64,000 bases of DNA from assembly GCA_944472135.2 (NCBI GenBank), contig OX235262.1:23111362-23175361 (forward strand), written 5' to 3'. The DNA is from Trichobilharzia regenti (lineage: Eukaryota; Platyhelminthes; Trematoda; Strigeidida; Schistosomatidae). Positions 21,080 through 34,128 of the stretch are shown piece after piece (the stretch's first letter is position 1; the number at the start of each line of letters is the position of its first letter). The notes under the pieces were generated by a model that was not told the DNA's origin, made no database searches, and saw only the letters and a list, made by a program, of their open reading frames with translations. The position numbers were made by a program, and so were the translations under genes.

Positions 21080-22762
21080 TTATGCCATATAAGTAATAGG
21101 GTGTATATCGAGTAGCTGGACTGAGGGCTTGAGGTAGTTACCTGCAAATGTTTTCTTGAATAGTTCACATATATCTGCAGAGTTAGTGCATAGCCCACCT
21201 TTGTCTATGAGGAGAGGAATGCTGTGCTTTTTGCGGTTCATTCGCTTCTTTAATATTTCTGTGAGTGCAAACACTCTAGCAGTACTGGCTACTGCGATGC
21301 ATTCTTCGTTTCTCGTACGGAAATCTCGAGCTTGTGAGATGGAGCTAAGGGTGTTAAGTATAAGGCCTAGAGTGCCAAAGTCGTGGTGTTTGAAGTAACT
21401 TGCTTATAGTCTCTTCAGTTTCGTACGATCCTTTGGTTTTATGAATGACTTTCTGTGTGGGGAAACCTTTAGTGTTTGGAGTGGAATGACAGCATCTAAG
21501 CATGTGTTAGTGATATGGTAGAAGATGGTTAGGGCCCGCGATAGGTCATCAGTAGTGAAGTATTCATCCCATTCGGAGGATCTTAGCATTGATTCTACCA
21601 AGGCCCAGTTTGCCTTACTATAGTTCCTATATATTACTTGTTGTGAAGTGGAGGTATGGGATGCACTGCTACTCAGCGGAAGTGGCAGTGCACATATCAC
21701 TGTTTTGTGGTCGCTCCCTGAAAACTCAGAACCTACTAGGGTTGAAAGGCGGCTTATATTGTGGCAGAAGATTAAGTCTAGTACGTTATTACCTCTTGTG
21801 GGGGTAGTGACAGTTTGTTTCCAGCCAAGTACATCCAGTGTGTCTAAGAATTTATCAAATTTAGTTGGGCCTGTGGGTATATCCCAGTTGATTTCAGGTA
21901 AGTTAAAGTCGCCACATAGGATCTTATGGTCGTATTGTAAGTCGGATAATTGCTCCAGAGCATTAATAAGTTGGGTCTCGTAATTACTAAAGGTGCCAGG
22001 TGCTCTGTAGGTGCATCCAATTAATGCTGTTACGTTATTTAGGTGTACACTAACCCATAGTGTCTCAGGCACGTTAAGTGTACTACTCTCTAGCTGTGAT
22101 ACAGTAGGTGCATTAGGAAAGTACATGAGACAACCCCCTCCCTTACCACCTTCCCTGTCACACCGAAAGTGTGTGTAGTTATCTAAGCTTATTTCCTCAT
22201 CCAAGATGTTCGAATGACACCAAGATTCAGTGATGACAATTACAGGGGGTTTGTATATTACTGTGAGTGCTCTGAGCATCGGCAATTTATTTAGAACAGA
22301 TCTAGAATTTATGAGGATTAGGTAAAGGTGAGAGTTGAAATAGCATTTGAAGTATTTAAGTTCGTTAGTCAGCCCCGAATATGGTTCAGCACACAGTAGT
22401 TCTGCTGGACATGACGATCCTATGTTAAGAGGAGTTTCAGCATCCTGCTCACCTATGTCTATCGAGTTGGTGTGTGCTGTTTTCGGTGAAGAATTAGGAG
22501 TTTGAGTACTGGATTTGCTATAGATTAAGGAATTTTTATTTTTAATGAGGTTACAGAAGTGGGTAGGGTTCTTTATTTGACCTATACTTGTGCAAGTGTC
22601 AAGTGTGCCTAATGGATACGGGTGCACTAGACCGTTCCTGTTTTCATGCAAGGAGGGAGCTAGCACTAGTGGTTTAGGAGTGTTAACATCCCTACCAGCT
22701 GTTTTTTCAACGCTGACAGGGACGCGGGGGATAAAAAATGATTGAATCCTTGTGATGACCAT
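21080..22762 (-). pseudogene. CR1 LINE ORF2: endonuclease, start of RT
   Basis: It opens at 22762, overlapping the end of ORF1 in another frame. Endonuclease motifs are in order: LILINSRSVLNKL, VIVITESWCH, DREGGKGGGCLMYF, GCTYRAPG, CGDFNLPEINWD, NNVLDLIF, SGSDHKTV. One TAA at 21404 separates it from KRMNRKKHSIPLLIDKGG and FKKTFAGNYL, the RT N-terminal linker. The catalytic part of RT is missing. Confidence 0.85.
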
Positions 22763-24249
22763 GGCTTATTATTCCACCTATTGTTTGATGCTAGTTGTGT
22801 CCTTGTGTGGGTTTCGTATGTACTGCATTGTGGGTTAGTTCCCAGCAGACTTGTGCCATATATCCGGTCAAAATTTGTTTGTGTGCCATACTCTGAAGAC
22901 CCTGAGTTGTTGATAGCCGAGTTCTGACTATTACCACTTGTACTACTGAGGGTGACATTGTTGTGACATTGGATATCAGTGTGTGCCATGGTGCGAATAA
23001 GCACGTTGTGGGTGCTAATATTATTGACCGTGGGAAGTGTGGGTTTATTTAAGCTGCCACTGTTTTTGTCGGTATGATTTATGGGCATATTTTCCTTACC
23101 TTTAGCAATGAAGTTATGGCTAGGAGAGGACATTGTCGAATTTCGGGGGGTTTTGACTTTTTTTCTGGGGTTATTTAATGGCATTTTAGATTCTGCGGTG
23201 ATAGTTGTTATGGTTTTGTTATTTGTTTGGTGACAGTCTAGTGGTCTTTCGGCTGATGCTGCACTCTGATGGGATAATTTTGTGTGTTTTGAGAGGGGTG
23301 ATGCGGTGGGGTCTACTGTATCTTTGACAGGGTTGGGAATAATGGCTGCTCGCAATGCCGTATTACTTATTTCACAATTAGGCTAAACGAGATAATTGTA
23401 TACGTGCCTTTCTATGACTGTTCTGTCCACCCCTACCTTTATATGTTTGTAGTTTCTGGCTTGCGATAGGGTGTGTTGGGAGCGGATGAATTTTCTGGTC
23501 TCTGCCGGTGTTTCGAACTGAAAAAGGATAGGACAACACTTCTCATGTTGACTCTTCTTCAGCCTATAGCACTTAGTCTTGGAGTTAGGCATTTTCGCTT
23601 CACTAAGTAAGATGCGCTGTACCTTTTTTAGTGCCTCATTGTCCGGAACGTTGTAGACAGTAGCACTCAGTTTTGCGTCGAGTCATTTTGTTACTTCTGT
23701 GGTAACAAAATTAATGAGGTTGTCTACCCTAGTTACCGATTCTGTGTCAAGCTTGTCAAGGTTTACAGTTTTCATGAGGATAGTTAGAGGTGTCAATTCA
23801 TAGACCTGCGATCTGGTATCGCTGATCTGATCTGATAATTTGGATATCTCGGTATTTGTTTCCATGTTTCCAGCATTTACTGACTTACTGTTTTTTATTT
23901 CCCTTAACTCAGCCTTAAGTTCTCCTATAGACGTCTTTAGAAGTTCTATTTCTGAAGATAGTACTGAAAAAGAGCTTGATGGCTGGAGTTTTTCGATAAG
24001 CACATAAGGTGAAGGGAGGAGTTCTGTATGAGCAGAGGGTACTGAGTTTTTAGGAGTAGTGCTATTACTAGCTGTCAGTACAGTTTTATCTTCAGTTCCA
24101 GCTCGACGCTTACGGCATACAAGTGAGTTATGTGACACACTATAGCCGTTTGTAGGGGGTGTATTGCTTGATGTAGCAATTAAGGACGTTATATTAGACA
24201 CCAGTTTTACAGGGGAATGGGTTCGTTGCTTTTTACTTTGATTAACCAT
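22666..24249 (-). pseudogene. CR1 LINE ORF1 with two in-frame stops
   Basis: One frame runs from 24249 to 22666 (about 527 codons), broken only by TGA near 23683 and TAG near 23383. The N-terminal part has a coiled-coil-like stretch (SEIELLKTSIGELKAELREI), then a basic part (KTKCYRLKKSQHEKCC), then a long polar region. It would act as the RNA-binding partner of ORF2. Confidence 0.65.
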
Positions 24250-24490
24250 ATTTATTAGAAATGAGAGTTAGCGGTTACAAGTATGGAAGCAGCATAGTAC
24301 TTGTGCAAGTACTACAACAAGATAAATTTTATGTAACGAATCACGTAAAAATGTAACGCAAACGTTGAACGTACCGCGATACAGAGAGCAAATGGGTACT
24401 GGTCGTAGATATTCGAAAAGTGCATTACTCCGTAGTTTTAGATGGTAGACATCAGTAAAGAGATATATGGACGTACTAGTGCAAGTCCTA

Positions 24491-26462
24491 AGGACCAAAC
24501 GTATGAGCTAATCTGGATGGAAAAATTCCTTAGTTAGATATTCAGAAGGCAAGGAATTAGCGAGGAAACGTTTACTTTTCATCTAGATCTCTGTATCCGG
24601 CTTTATTCTAACATACAGCAATTTGGCACAATTCAGAATGTTCACAAACCTAGTGGCAATATGTTGGAGACACATCGGATAGATGGAGGAGACAGCTGAG
24701 TGACGTCGCCAACCACTCCATCATTTGAGCCCCACTCGAGTGAGAAACAGCCAGTAGGGATATGCTTTCGCTAGCATAGAGGGACTGTGTGAGGATAAGA
24801 TAAATGCCCATGGGAAATCATGGGGGCAGCCAAAAATGACCGTATCAAATAGGATGAAACCGAGATTTTTGTTCAAGTCCCATTTTTCACTCGGAAACAA
24901 AAAGGGAAAGAGATAAAAGATGATAACCATGTGCTTTATATTTGGGTAACACGCAACCTCGAATTTTAAAGCTAGTAATGGAAGACTTTAGAAAGTTAGC
25001 CATGTCTTAGTCCAGTGCCACTCTTTCGGTATGCCTATGATGCTACCTGCTTCTTCGCTGTCAGATTTTGCCGGTCAAAATAATAATAAGTTACTCTCGA
25101 CGGTTCACAGCTGAGGGATGGATCAACAATGTACTAAATGATAAAGTATAATGTGTGCACATCCAGTCTATCAAAGGCTGCACTTATTGGTTGGACGCAA
25201 AGATAAAGTAGTACACACAAGTTATTGAAATTGCCGTAAAACCAGTGTCTGGGTTAAAACATTTTCTGGACATTCCTACCAAACGAAATCGTATCAAGAG
25301 AGTGTGTGTGTTCCATGTTCCATGACACCGGGTTATACGGAAAACGGGAAAAAGTCTCCATGAAACGCCTTTTGGAGTATTATTATGAGTTTAAGAAGCG
25401 ATGATCACATCGAATGACATGCAGGACCAAGTAGCAAGTTAGTGAATCTTTGGGCCTTTCGTAAGTCAGGCAGTTTCAGATAATATAAGGTCATGCAAGG
25501 TAGTTACGGAAGATCCCGTATTTATCACTTTCACAGGCTAAAAGGCACCTGCACCCTTTCAGGTCTCCGCCTGAGAAGAAACACGCGAGTTACCTCATGT
25601 TGACCACATCTTACAATCTCCTTTGGATATTCGGCAAGTATCTCATGCTGATAAAACAGCCAGCTGAGGCCTCTTATCTTACTTTTTCTCCTACATTATT
25701 TCACGGAATTGGCCCAGATCCATTAGTCTATCTTTGAAAAGAATGTATTAATTCAGGCCACGAGTTGTCTTCAGGAATCCTAAAATTACGGGCAAGACCA
25801 GGAGCCTTTCCTGAAAGAAGTATCCTTTATTTTATATACACCAGTGGTTCCCATACTTCTGTGTCTAAAATTATTTTAAAGAACTTCTTTAATAAGTTAA
25901 GTGTCCTACATCATCCAGGCATTTGAATCACTGGCGATATCATCAGAGATAGATTTTACTGATCAAGCCAAAACAAGAAGGCAATATAACGAGCTTCTAA
26001 CAACAGAGCTCGCCGAAAGCTCAAGCCAGTAAGACATGCGAGATTTATTTTGGTACATTCTTTACTAAAAGCACTCGGTTTATTGACACTTATGTACAGA
26101 TGAGCTTATTCTGAATAAAGCAGATGTAGCCACTGTTATGATGCTAGATCTTTGTCTCGAGGTAACTGCTTAACTACTGACCAGTGCCCACTTAACTGGC
26201 AAAGCAGAACACGCGATAATCAGCGGTAAAACCAGAATCATTTATTTATGACAAAAGTGACTGTATTTGTACAAAAATAAGGTAGACTTGAAATCAACCA
26301 ATCCGGTTGAGAGTATGGAATTGTGCAAGCGTCCAATCAGAAAGCAGAAACAAATGCATGTCAACGACATGATAATAACTTGATAATTGCATGTGTTTTG
26401 CCTCTTTCTAACAGCCACATTTTTACGTGTTGCTTGCCCTATTCAAGTGCTTAGAGAGACAT
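24491..26462. other. No gene seen
   Basis: Unique-looking non-coding sequence. I saw no exon with supported phases and no element of the families listed here. Confidence 0.45.
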
Positions 26463-26477
26463 CTATAAAGTACATAC

Positions 26478-26720
26478 CTGCGGAAATATTTGCTTAAGAT
26501 TCTTGAAAAACTGAATCTGTCGTTCCTGTCCATCACAGAGACCGACAGCGAGCGGCGACTCGGTAGTTAGACACTTTGTTATAACAAAAGTTCTATCCTC
26601 CGTCTTCATGCAAGTGGTATCGTAGAACAATGACATTAATTTATTGTGAGACAGTTGTAGTAATGCTAACATGATGTCATCGTTGGCGTGTAGTTTAATA
26701 TAAACGAATACAATGGTATT
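26478..26720 (-). CDS. Possible exon, weakly transposase-like
   Basis: An open stretch ending at a donor (TTTCCGCAG|GTATGT). The translation includes LALLQLSHNKLMSLFYDTTC and ITKCLTTESPLAVGL, loosely recalling MULE/SWIM-type transposases, where a DTTY-like motif is followed by PVA. The acceptor is not settled and no partner exon was found. It could equally be a spurious frame. Confidence 0.25.
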
Positions 26721-26869
26721 TTTTAGAAGACGATCAAACATGATATAAACCTGTATCAAACGAGGAAGGTAGTTTATATGAAGAAATTCATAAACAAAGA
26801 GTATGCAAAGATAAATACCTGAGGTAATAAATGAATATTGGCAATATATGGTACTAACCATTTTGTTTC

Positions 26870-28100
26870 GATGAACAACTTTATAATAAAAGTGCCCAAA
26901 TAGTTTCCAAAGTGTTCTTGGCTCTTTGAAATGAGGGGAGTGGAAAGCAACCTTGAATGGCTGAGATAAGTAGTTTTACTGTATGGCACAAAGATGACTG
27001 AGTGAAGGGTAACGTAGAACATATGGGTTACGACTAGTAGCTTTTGAGATATCTCAGGAAACTATGCAGTGTCCAGAAAAAGTAGCTCGAAGAAGACATG
27101 GCGAAGGTATCAGTAGGTTCAGAACTCAATCCACTTGATTCCACCGAAGCCTGTGATTGTGGACTCCTTCCTTTAAAGAAGAGTACATTCTGTATCCATT
27201 ATGTATGCCTCAAGTAATGTGGCAGGAACAATCTCATTAGTGAGTCATAAACAACCGTCAGTTTATGAAATCTTACTCTAGATGAGACCACAGGTTCCTA
27301 AGACAAACGAAAATCTATTTAAAAAGTTTCTCACAGAGACTTGTCACTCGCGATTCTGTTAGTCAATTACTGGAACTACGGTATGGCAAGACAAGCGAAA
27401 TTATAGAATGTACAAATAGGTTCGAATCTTAGACAATAGCAAGCACCCCATGAGGCTGGAATACTCAAACTGCAATCTCGTAACTTGTGACTTATTCGTC
27501 TGAAACAACATCCGACAAACGGAATACCTCCTATCACCAGGTGTGTGCAGCCTGTTTTATTGAGATGAAACAGCCAAACGTGCGTTAGGAATGTGTCGAA
27601 ATCTTTTGCATATTCAATAAATAACTCTTGACCAGGTTTTAAAACGGTGAAATGGTTTTACCGGTGTGATATCACCCTTGTTGATTGTCTTTACTGCACG
27701 GTGTATCTATAATGTGTGAGTCTCGTTCGATATCAGAGTATGGTTCTCTGGTCCTTTCCTCCACTATATCCTGTGTCCGAGTTTAGTGCTTATGTAAACG
27801 TTACTCACCGTATTTCACTATAGCATTTCCAGCAAGCCATTGTGCAGCTAAGGGTATATCTGAGACCAACCTGTGTGCTTTTAATTATTATTATTGCACA
27901 CTAAAACATATATAAGTCGGCACAAAAAGTAATTTTAATTTTTAAAAATTTATTTCAACATCAATGCGTTTGAGGTCAAGTGATGAATGATTAAGAAAAT
28001 GCCCTTAAAGCCTTCTAACCTTTGCTACAGCATTCACTGCCGATGGACCCATGAAAATGTCTGAAAAGAAAAGCCCCATCTCACATTTATTTTTTATTTA
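26870..28100. other. No gene seen
   Basis: Non-coding sequence without recognisable repeats or exons. Confidence 0.45.
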
Positions 28101-28102
28101 TT

Positions 28103-28286
28103 TATTTTTGATTTACAGCTTGATTCCACACTGTATTTTTGGTACAAGTATGAAATTTTCAGCATGGATATCGGCAGCCCAAATTTTGCAGGCCGACCAT
28201 AGATATCAGTGTGCGTCGGTGCGGGCTCGAACCCCGGACCATGTGCATGGTCGACGAGAGTCCTAACCACTGTTCCACCGACGCAC
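28103..28286 (-). mobile_element. SINE A copy
   Basis: Full-length copy with tail TACAGCTTGATTCCACAC and head ending CACCGACGCAC. Box B is readable as GGGCTCGAACCCC on the plus strand. Confidence 0.8.
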
Positions 28287-28289
28287 AGA

Positions 28290-29590
28290 GAAGCTGACGA
28301 CCAGGATGGCTGAAGCAACAACGTTGAGGAGACCAGACTTGCGATGACTGAACTGCACAACTCTTTGAAGTTTCTTTCATAGGAGTAAAATGAAGTTACA
28401 ACATCGACTGGCTGAAAACACTGCTCAAAAGTCTAGTGAAGATAACGAAGCTTCACCTCTTACCAAGAAGCGAGAACAATGGAATCAATTTGGTTTTCAC
28501 TATATGGTAAAAGGGATAGTGAAGAACAAATGATGAAATAAGTCTTTTCATGCTAACTTCTTGTGGAGGTGTACTTGTAATACAGTGCTTCGTGGAATAC
28601 CTTAACACCTTTTTGTCTGTTATTATTCTTCTCCGTTGAGAACATTACTAGGTCTTAGTGGTATAATGTGAATGCCCATTTTAAATCTCGACCTCCAATA
28701 AATTTACCTGCAATGGATAGAATGAATTGGCAGACCCAATTAGTCTTCAGATATTCTACATCTTCGATTCATTCCGTCATCCATACTGCCTTCATGAAAG
28801 GGAAATAGGAAAATCCACTGTATTTCACTTGTGCGTGCATTTATCCAAATGTTTGTCATACTGATACATTTTGAGTTTTAATGCCCGATAAGTGATTGGT
28901 AATAGAACTATGCATCATAATTCACTGAACTCACAGTGACATACAGGAGTCAACGTAACATCTTTCAGACAAAAACAGCAGGCAATGGATATGACATTTT
29001 CAACTCATCCTGAAACGAACAGTGGACTGTTAAGTCATATGATCTGTAAGGTTCAATGAGACTACAGTATTTGTTTGATGAAGTGTGTACCAACAAACCA
29101 TGAATTTGTTCTATCTGTTATAAGTAGGTTTAAAAAAATATGGTTGATCATCTTCACATAACAAAACCAGTACTACTCTTATCCTAATCAAAGGATATCT
29201 TTGGAAGCTAAAACAGCCCACGAATTACTAAGTTTTATTTCTAAAATGGAAAACAAAATAGTATGGTGAAGCATAGTCTACATAATCAAAGGCTCAAGGC
29301 ATAGTTCCGTTATCGAAAAATTTGTTGTTATAAAGTCACACAATGCTATACATACAGCATAAGGGATTCCATAAATCAAGACTAATTGGCATCTAGCAAC
29401 CGATTATTGTGGACTTTTGATGTGAGATAACGCAAAAAAGTGCTGCCATATATATAAGTAATGTAATAAAAGTATTAGGAAGTACTCATAAAGAAAAAGT
29501 CACCTAAAATATTCCATTTAGACTGACTCTTCGTTTTTGTTTGACTTAATTAAATTAGTTGGCCTCATTACAGAGATGCGTTTGAACACC
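28290..29590. other. Region upstream of the membrane-protein gene
   Basis: About 1.3 kb between the SINE A copy and the start codon at 29596. It presumably holds the promoter and 5' UTR, but no TATA box, initiator or binding site can be called. Confidence 0.4.
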
Positions 29591-29595
29591 TGAAA

Positions 29596-29630
29596 ATGGC
29601 TAGTTTTGCGTGCTTACTAATATTAATTAG
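29596..29630 (+). CDS. Exon 1: start codon and signal peptide
   Basis: The ATG at 29596 opens a short hydrophobic run (MASFACLLILI) that looks like a signal peptide. The donor AG|GTAAGC follows after 35 nt, phase 2. No TATA box or other promoter element could be identified upstream. Confidence 0.65.
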
Positions 29631-29689
29631 GTAAGCTCCAAATTTGTTACTCTTGTGCTAACTTTTATGATAAGAATTATTTTAGCAAG

Positions 29690-29792
29690 TGCAGGAAACT
29701 TTGACGAGCTTATCCTAATAGATCAGAATGAGTTACTACCAAGATTGCCTACAGGTAAAACTTGGGACCTTATTCTTCAAAACCCCTACGAG
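29690..29792 (+). CDS. Exon 2: ectodomain
   Basis: It starts after the acceptor TTTAGCAAG; the neighbouring acceptor ending TTTTAG would break the phase. It ends at GAG|GTAGGT in phase 0. It encodes an acidic, Leu-rich segment with NFDELILIDQNELLPRLP. An internal possible donor (ACAG|GTAAAA) is ruled out because it would lead to a stop in exon 3. The intron before it is only 59 nt. Confidence 0.7.
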
Positions 29793-32612
29793 GTAGGTTC
29801 CAATAAAAAGTTTCCAAGCCTACGATTTTCGAACTTAATATTTTGACCACAAACATTTGCTATAAATTATGATAACGACTCAGAGCTTACTAAATATTCA
29901 GTATTATATTCAATAATGAACATATATATAATTATTGAAAATATATTTTCGGAAAACCCCACTCAGTAAAAAATGGCTTGTTTGAGAAATTATATAATGT
30001 ATTTTTTGGTGGAGTTCAGCCGCAACAGACTGGATTCACTCCTCCACTTTTTATTGTCCTAACGAATTATATATTTTTGTTGTTGTAAACTAAACAGAAG
30101 CCTTATCATCCGGATTTTTCTTGATGAAATATAAACAGCGCAGTTATGCTATATCCTTCATTAAGCTGCATATATTATGAAATTTTTTTGTATATGAGTG
30201 TTTTTGTCTGAGTGAAGTTAGTATTATACTGAATATACTTTCCTCACAATAATAATATGGCTTCTCTTGTTGTACTTCTATATTTGGCTACCTTTATTGA
30301 AAAATAAGGTACTTCATTCGGCATTTTATGTCTATGTATAATGGTACTTCTTGTCTCCTATCTTATGCTTTCTAAATAGATATTCGAGGTAGAATACTTG
30401 CAAACATTTTATTTCCTGTCCTTAACGAATCCTGGTAAATAGCTTTCATAATTTAATATTACCTTGATATATTCAATAGAAACACTTTGAAAGATTAAAC
30501 TTTATGAGTACGCTAAATTCTCTAACTGGGATACTATGTTAAAAAGCCAAATGCTCTTTTTTAGGTTCATTAAAAGAAAATCAAGATAATACACAACTTT
30601 AGGCTCTGTCGATCTCTATTGTTTACCAGAGGAAAGTTTCTTACATTATGCTGTTTTATATATGTCATTTAGCAAATAATATCAAATTGGCACTTCATGG
30701 TTCAGATTCAGACTAACTGGTTGAGAATAGAGGGCTTGGAGCCTATGTTAATCCTTTTCTAGTAAATTTCTGTGCTTGTGCAAACGCTACTTGAATGAAT
30801 CAGTTGACAATGAAGACACCACTTTTTCTGGGAGTCGGTTCCAGGAGTTAATGACTTGGTGTGAGAACCAGTACTCCACAGCAATATGGTTTTTTCTTGA
30901 CTTTTGAACTCCCTAACTATGTTCTCTAAGGTGTTCCGACCTAGTAGGAAGGATGTTTGCCCTGAAAGCCAAAGAAATCTTACCCATTTTTACCAGTGTT
31001 TTTCGAAGTATAATGGATTATATTTCAACTATCTTAGTTCAAACGGACATCGAATTCTCACAGCCTATCCTAGCTATCATACGTAGCCTTCTCAAATAAT
31101 GAGCAATCACGAGCACTAACTAGCGAAGTAAGCTATTCTGCACGAGGTGCAATTTTTAGATTGTGTTCACATAGCACTTTGTTCTTATTATATATTAAAA
31201 TTAATTTAGCCGTGTAATGGTTTGTATCTTTCAATATAAGGTCAAATTGTGCTTCACCTATATAAGTAACAACCAAAGCTGTTCGTGAAATGTATTGTGT
31301 ATTTTCTGAAGTGACATTAAAACCAAAACATGTTTTCGACGACGAACAGTTTCAGTCTATCGATCATTTAGTTTCTAATCTGCACAAATATTGATATGCA
31401 CAACAGATTCCCTACATTTCGATATGAAAAATGAAGAACTTTTGCATCTTTTAGTAGCTATTTTACCATATATTTGATTGTCAGAGAGTCTAACAGCATT
31501 TAACACTTCGACTGCTACTAACTTTTTAAATTGTGAGGCTTTTGCAGAGGTAGGTGATTTCAAGTAGTTATTTTTTGGTAGAAGGATAACAGTTAACCAT
31601 ATTCAAAATCCACCGGTTCCCCACAAAGTTTTTGGCTGATTAACAATCCAGTGTTAATTTCTAATTAGTGTTTGAGTAGGTTTTCTTAAGTTTTAACCAG
31701 AAAATAGGATCGATGAAGTCAATCGATGTGCGTGTTCGAAGAAAGATACACTGAATTAAGCTAGTAGTAGTCGCACTACATCAAGAAGTGAGACAAATAA
31801 TTTATAGGTTAGTGGGTTCGTACTTAGTTTCTGAATCGTGACGCACTGATGAGAATAACTGAATGATGTTATGGGACCATCATGGTGTTAAGTCTAGAAC
31901 TGGCATTCAACATCCACCTAGGCGCTCCTTGTTATCTGGTTGGTGCTGTTTTGTGTCTTTCATCCTTAAACACTACTACAATGTTTTTGTTATGACCACA
32001 GGTAGATAATATCTTGCATAATGCACTAATCTGATTTGACACTCATTTGCACAGTAGTCTGAAGAATGACTAGTAACTGTGCAGCCTTTAGCAGAATGGT
32101 GTAATGCTAAAAGGAGGAGTGTTTATTCTTAAAATAATTGAGACAAGAACTATGCATAATGAATTAGTGTTATTATTGACACGATTTCTGAAGAATCAAA
32201 CGATTATGTTATTACATTCAACTTCTTTATCACTAGAAGGCTGTACTCAGGAATAGTCTTTTAGTGGAAAGGAAAAATTGTTAATCTTAGATCATATAAT
32301 AGTAAATAAATAATCTTTACACCATGAGATGGAAATTTTTCCTCAGCAGTATGTTTTATTAGGTTCCTATAAGAATAATTTACTAGGTAATGACAAAAAA
32401 GATCAGTTTCATTTCATTGACTTTCAGTTTTTCACATTTTAAACCTTGCTCTCACTTAATTGTATTCGAAATTGAAAGATTTAGTTTCTTATCATATCTG
32501 CTTGATTAGTGCTGTGTGAGTTACCGTAGTTTAAATACTAATAAAAATTACAGTGATAAAATTGCCGTTTTATCGTTTAACGTTTCAAAAATGCAATTTT
32601 AATTCATAACAG
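29793..32612. other. Intron 2, nothing recognisable
   Basis: AT-rich intron between exons 2 and 3. Short open frames have no supported splice sites or family similarity, and no mobile element was recognised. Confidence 0.6.
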
Positions 32613-32747
32613 GGTGCCATTGAAATTGCTGAATCACCAGTGGATAAATTCCAGATTCTTATAAACATTACTGGGAATCAACAAAATGATTATGAAAGAC
32701 TGAAATATCGTCTTAGAAGTACAGAAGATTCTCTTTTTGTTGAACTG
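32613..32747 (+). CDS. Exon 3: ectodomain with N-glycosylation motif
   Basis: A 135-nt phase-0 exon between CATAACAG and GTATGT. It encodes KFQILINITGNQQ with the sequon NIT (Asn64) and a Lys/Arg-rich RLKYRLRSTED part. Confidence 0.75.
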
Positions 32748-32920
32748 GTATGTTTCATTGTGATAACTGCTTATGAATATTTAAATCTACGTTTTGAATA
32801 GTTTTGTTTAGAGAAAAACAAGTAGTGTGACTACTTGCCACCAGCTATTAAATCAGTATACAGAGTTTCTGTGTATTATTTAAATCAATACTAAATTATG
32901 ATTGAAATATAGTCACTTTT

Positions 32921-33150
32921 GTGCGTCAGTGGCACAGTGGTAGAATCCTCACCACCTAAGCAGGTGGTTCAAGGATCGATCCATGGCCAACACGCTTCTT
33001 TGCCTCACTAAGCTAGCAATAAGACTAGTAAAGAGGGAAGATTGGGCATGAGGCTAGCAACCTCATCCTGTAAAAATAATTATCACTGCTAGAGAAACTT
33101 CAAAGCTCTAGCTTGAAGTCCTATGTTCCACTGGGAATGTAAAGGAATAT
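32921..33150 (+). mobile_element. SINE B copy
   Basis: Full-length copy in intron 3: head GCGTCAGTGGCACAGTGG, body AGTAAAGAGGGAAGATTGGG, tail CCTATGTTCCACTGGGAATG. Confidence 0.8.
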
Positions 33151-33454
33151 AAGAAAAATTGTCACATTTAATTCAAGGTTAATACCCATCTAGATGTGGA
33201 AGTAAAAAAAACGGCTCAACGAAGTGTCTCTCATCGACGAATTTATTCATTTAAATGTACAATCTCAATTTCATATAACTATTCTGTTACATGCGTGTGT
33301 ACATTAGGTTTGTCAGTCAATGAATAAATATAACTCTGGGTTATTCTTTACTTCATCTAAATATTCCAAAATATGTGTTGGGTAATCAAATCTGTAACTA
33401 GTGTTGAAGTGAAGATTAATAATTTTAGACTAGGCTAACGTAACATGAATTATT

Positions 33455-34128
33455 ATTATTATTGTTCCCTTGGGTTCTTAGTGAAACACAGGGCTTCAAC
33501 TGCACGTCTCCACTTTCTTATGTCTTCCTTCTGCTGTACTTTTCACCTGCATCCATGTTAGTCCATACTCTTTCAACTCCTCTTCACACCATTTCCTCCG
33601 TGTCACTCACCCTTTGACGTCCCACTCGCCGCTTCCCTTTCGGCTTGGTTCCACTCGAGAAATGGCCTGACGAGCATGCGATGTCACCCAGAGGCCTTCT
33701 GCTCAGCGAGCGACTGTCCAATCCATCTGCACTTTCTCCTGCTGTATATTTGTTGGTTGGCGATTGCTTCTTGTTTTGTTATGTTTGTTCCCATAGTTTC
33801 TTGTTGGTGATTCTTTCCGGCCCGGCCATTTGATCTTCAGCATACAGCGAAGACAGCTAGTTGTTGATAAAGGTCTGCAATAGCCTGTTGGAAGTATTCT
33901 TTGTGACCCGTCCGTCCGCGAAGTTTCTGATCCGTATAGAAGAAGTGACTTGACGTTGTTTATATTGAAAATCCTACCGAATTTTGTTGTTGATGCTGGC
34001 TGGGGGACGAAGATTTCCAGATTGGTTTCAGGTTGATGAATGTGTGTGTTCTCGCCTTCCCGATGATTCTCGATTTGACATCCTCGTCCGTTCCGACTGC
34101 GTGTAGTTGAGACAATGCCCCCTAGATT
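33455..34128 (-). mobile_element. RTE 3' fragment (RTE-J)
   Basis: Starts at the ATT-repeat tail and covers the C-terminal part of the RTE-A type. 5'-truncated at about 34128. Closely related to RTE-K at 44017. Confidence 0.8.

Larger units (their letters stand above)
21005..24490 (-). mobile_element. CR1-type LINE, 5'-complete and 3'-truncated
   Basis: Contains ORF1, the ORF2 endonuclease and the very start of reverse transcriptase, then stops at about 21010. Few in-frame stops interrupt it. LINEs normally lose their 5' end, so the loss of the 3' part here points to a later deletion. The 3' parts at 41840 and 53755 belong to the same clade. Confidence 0.8.

Noticed and set aside
21156..21983. 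Plus-strand open frames over the CR1 LINE
   Set aside because: Antisense to the better supported ORF2 with ordered endonuclease motifs.
31375..31563. Minus-strand open frame in intron 2 as a VPS54 N-terminal exon
   Set aside because: It lies inside the other gene, has no matching phase and no similarity to VPS54.
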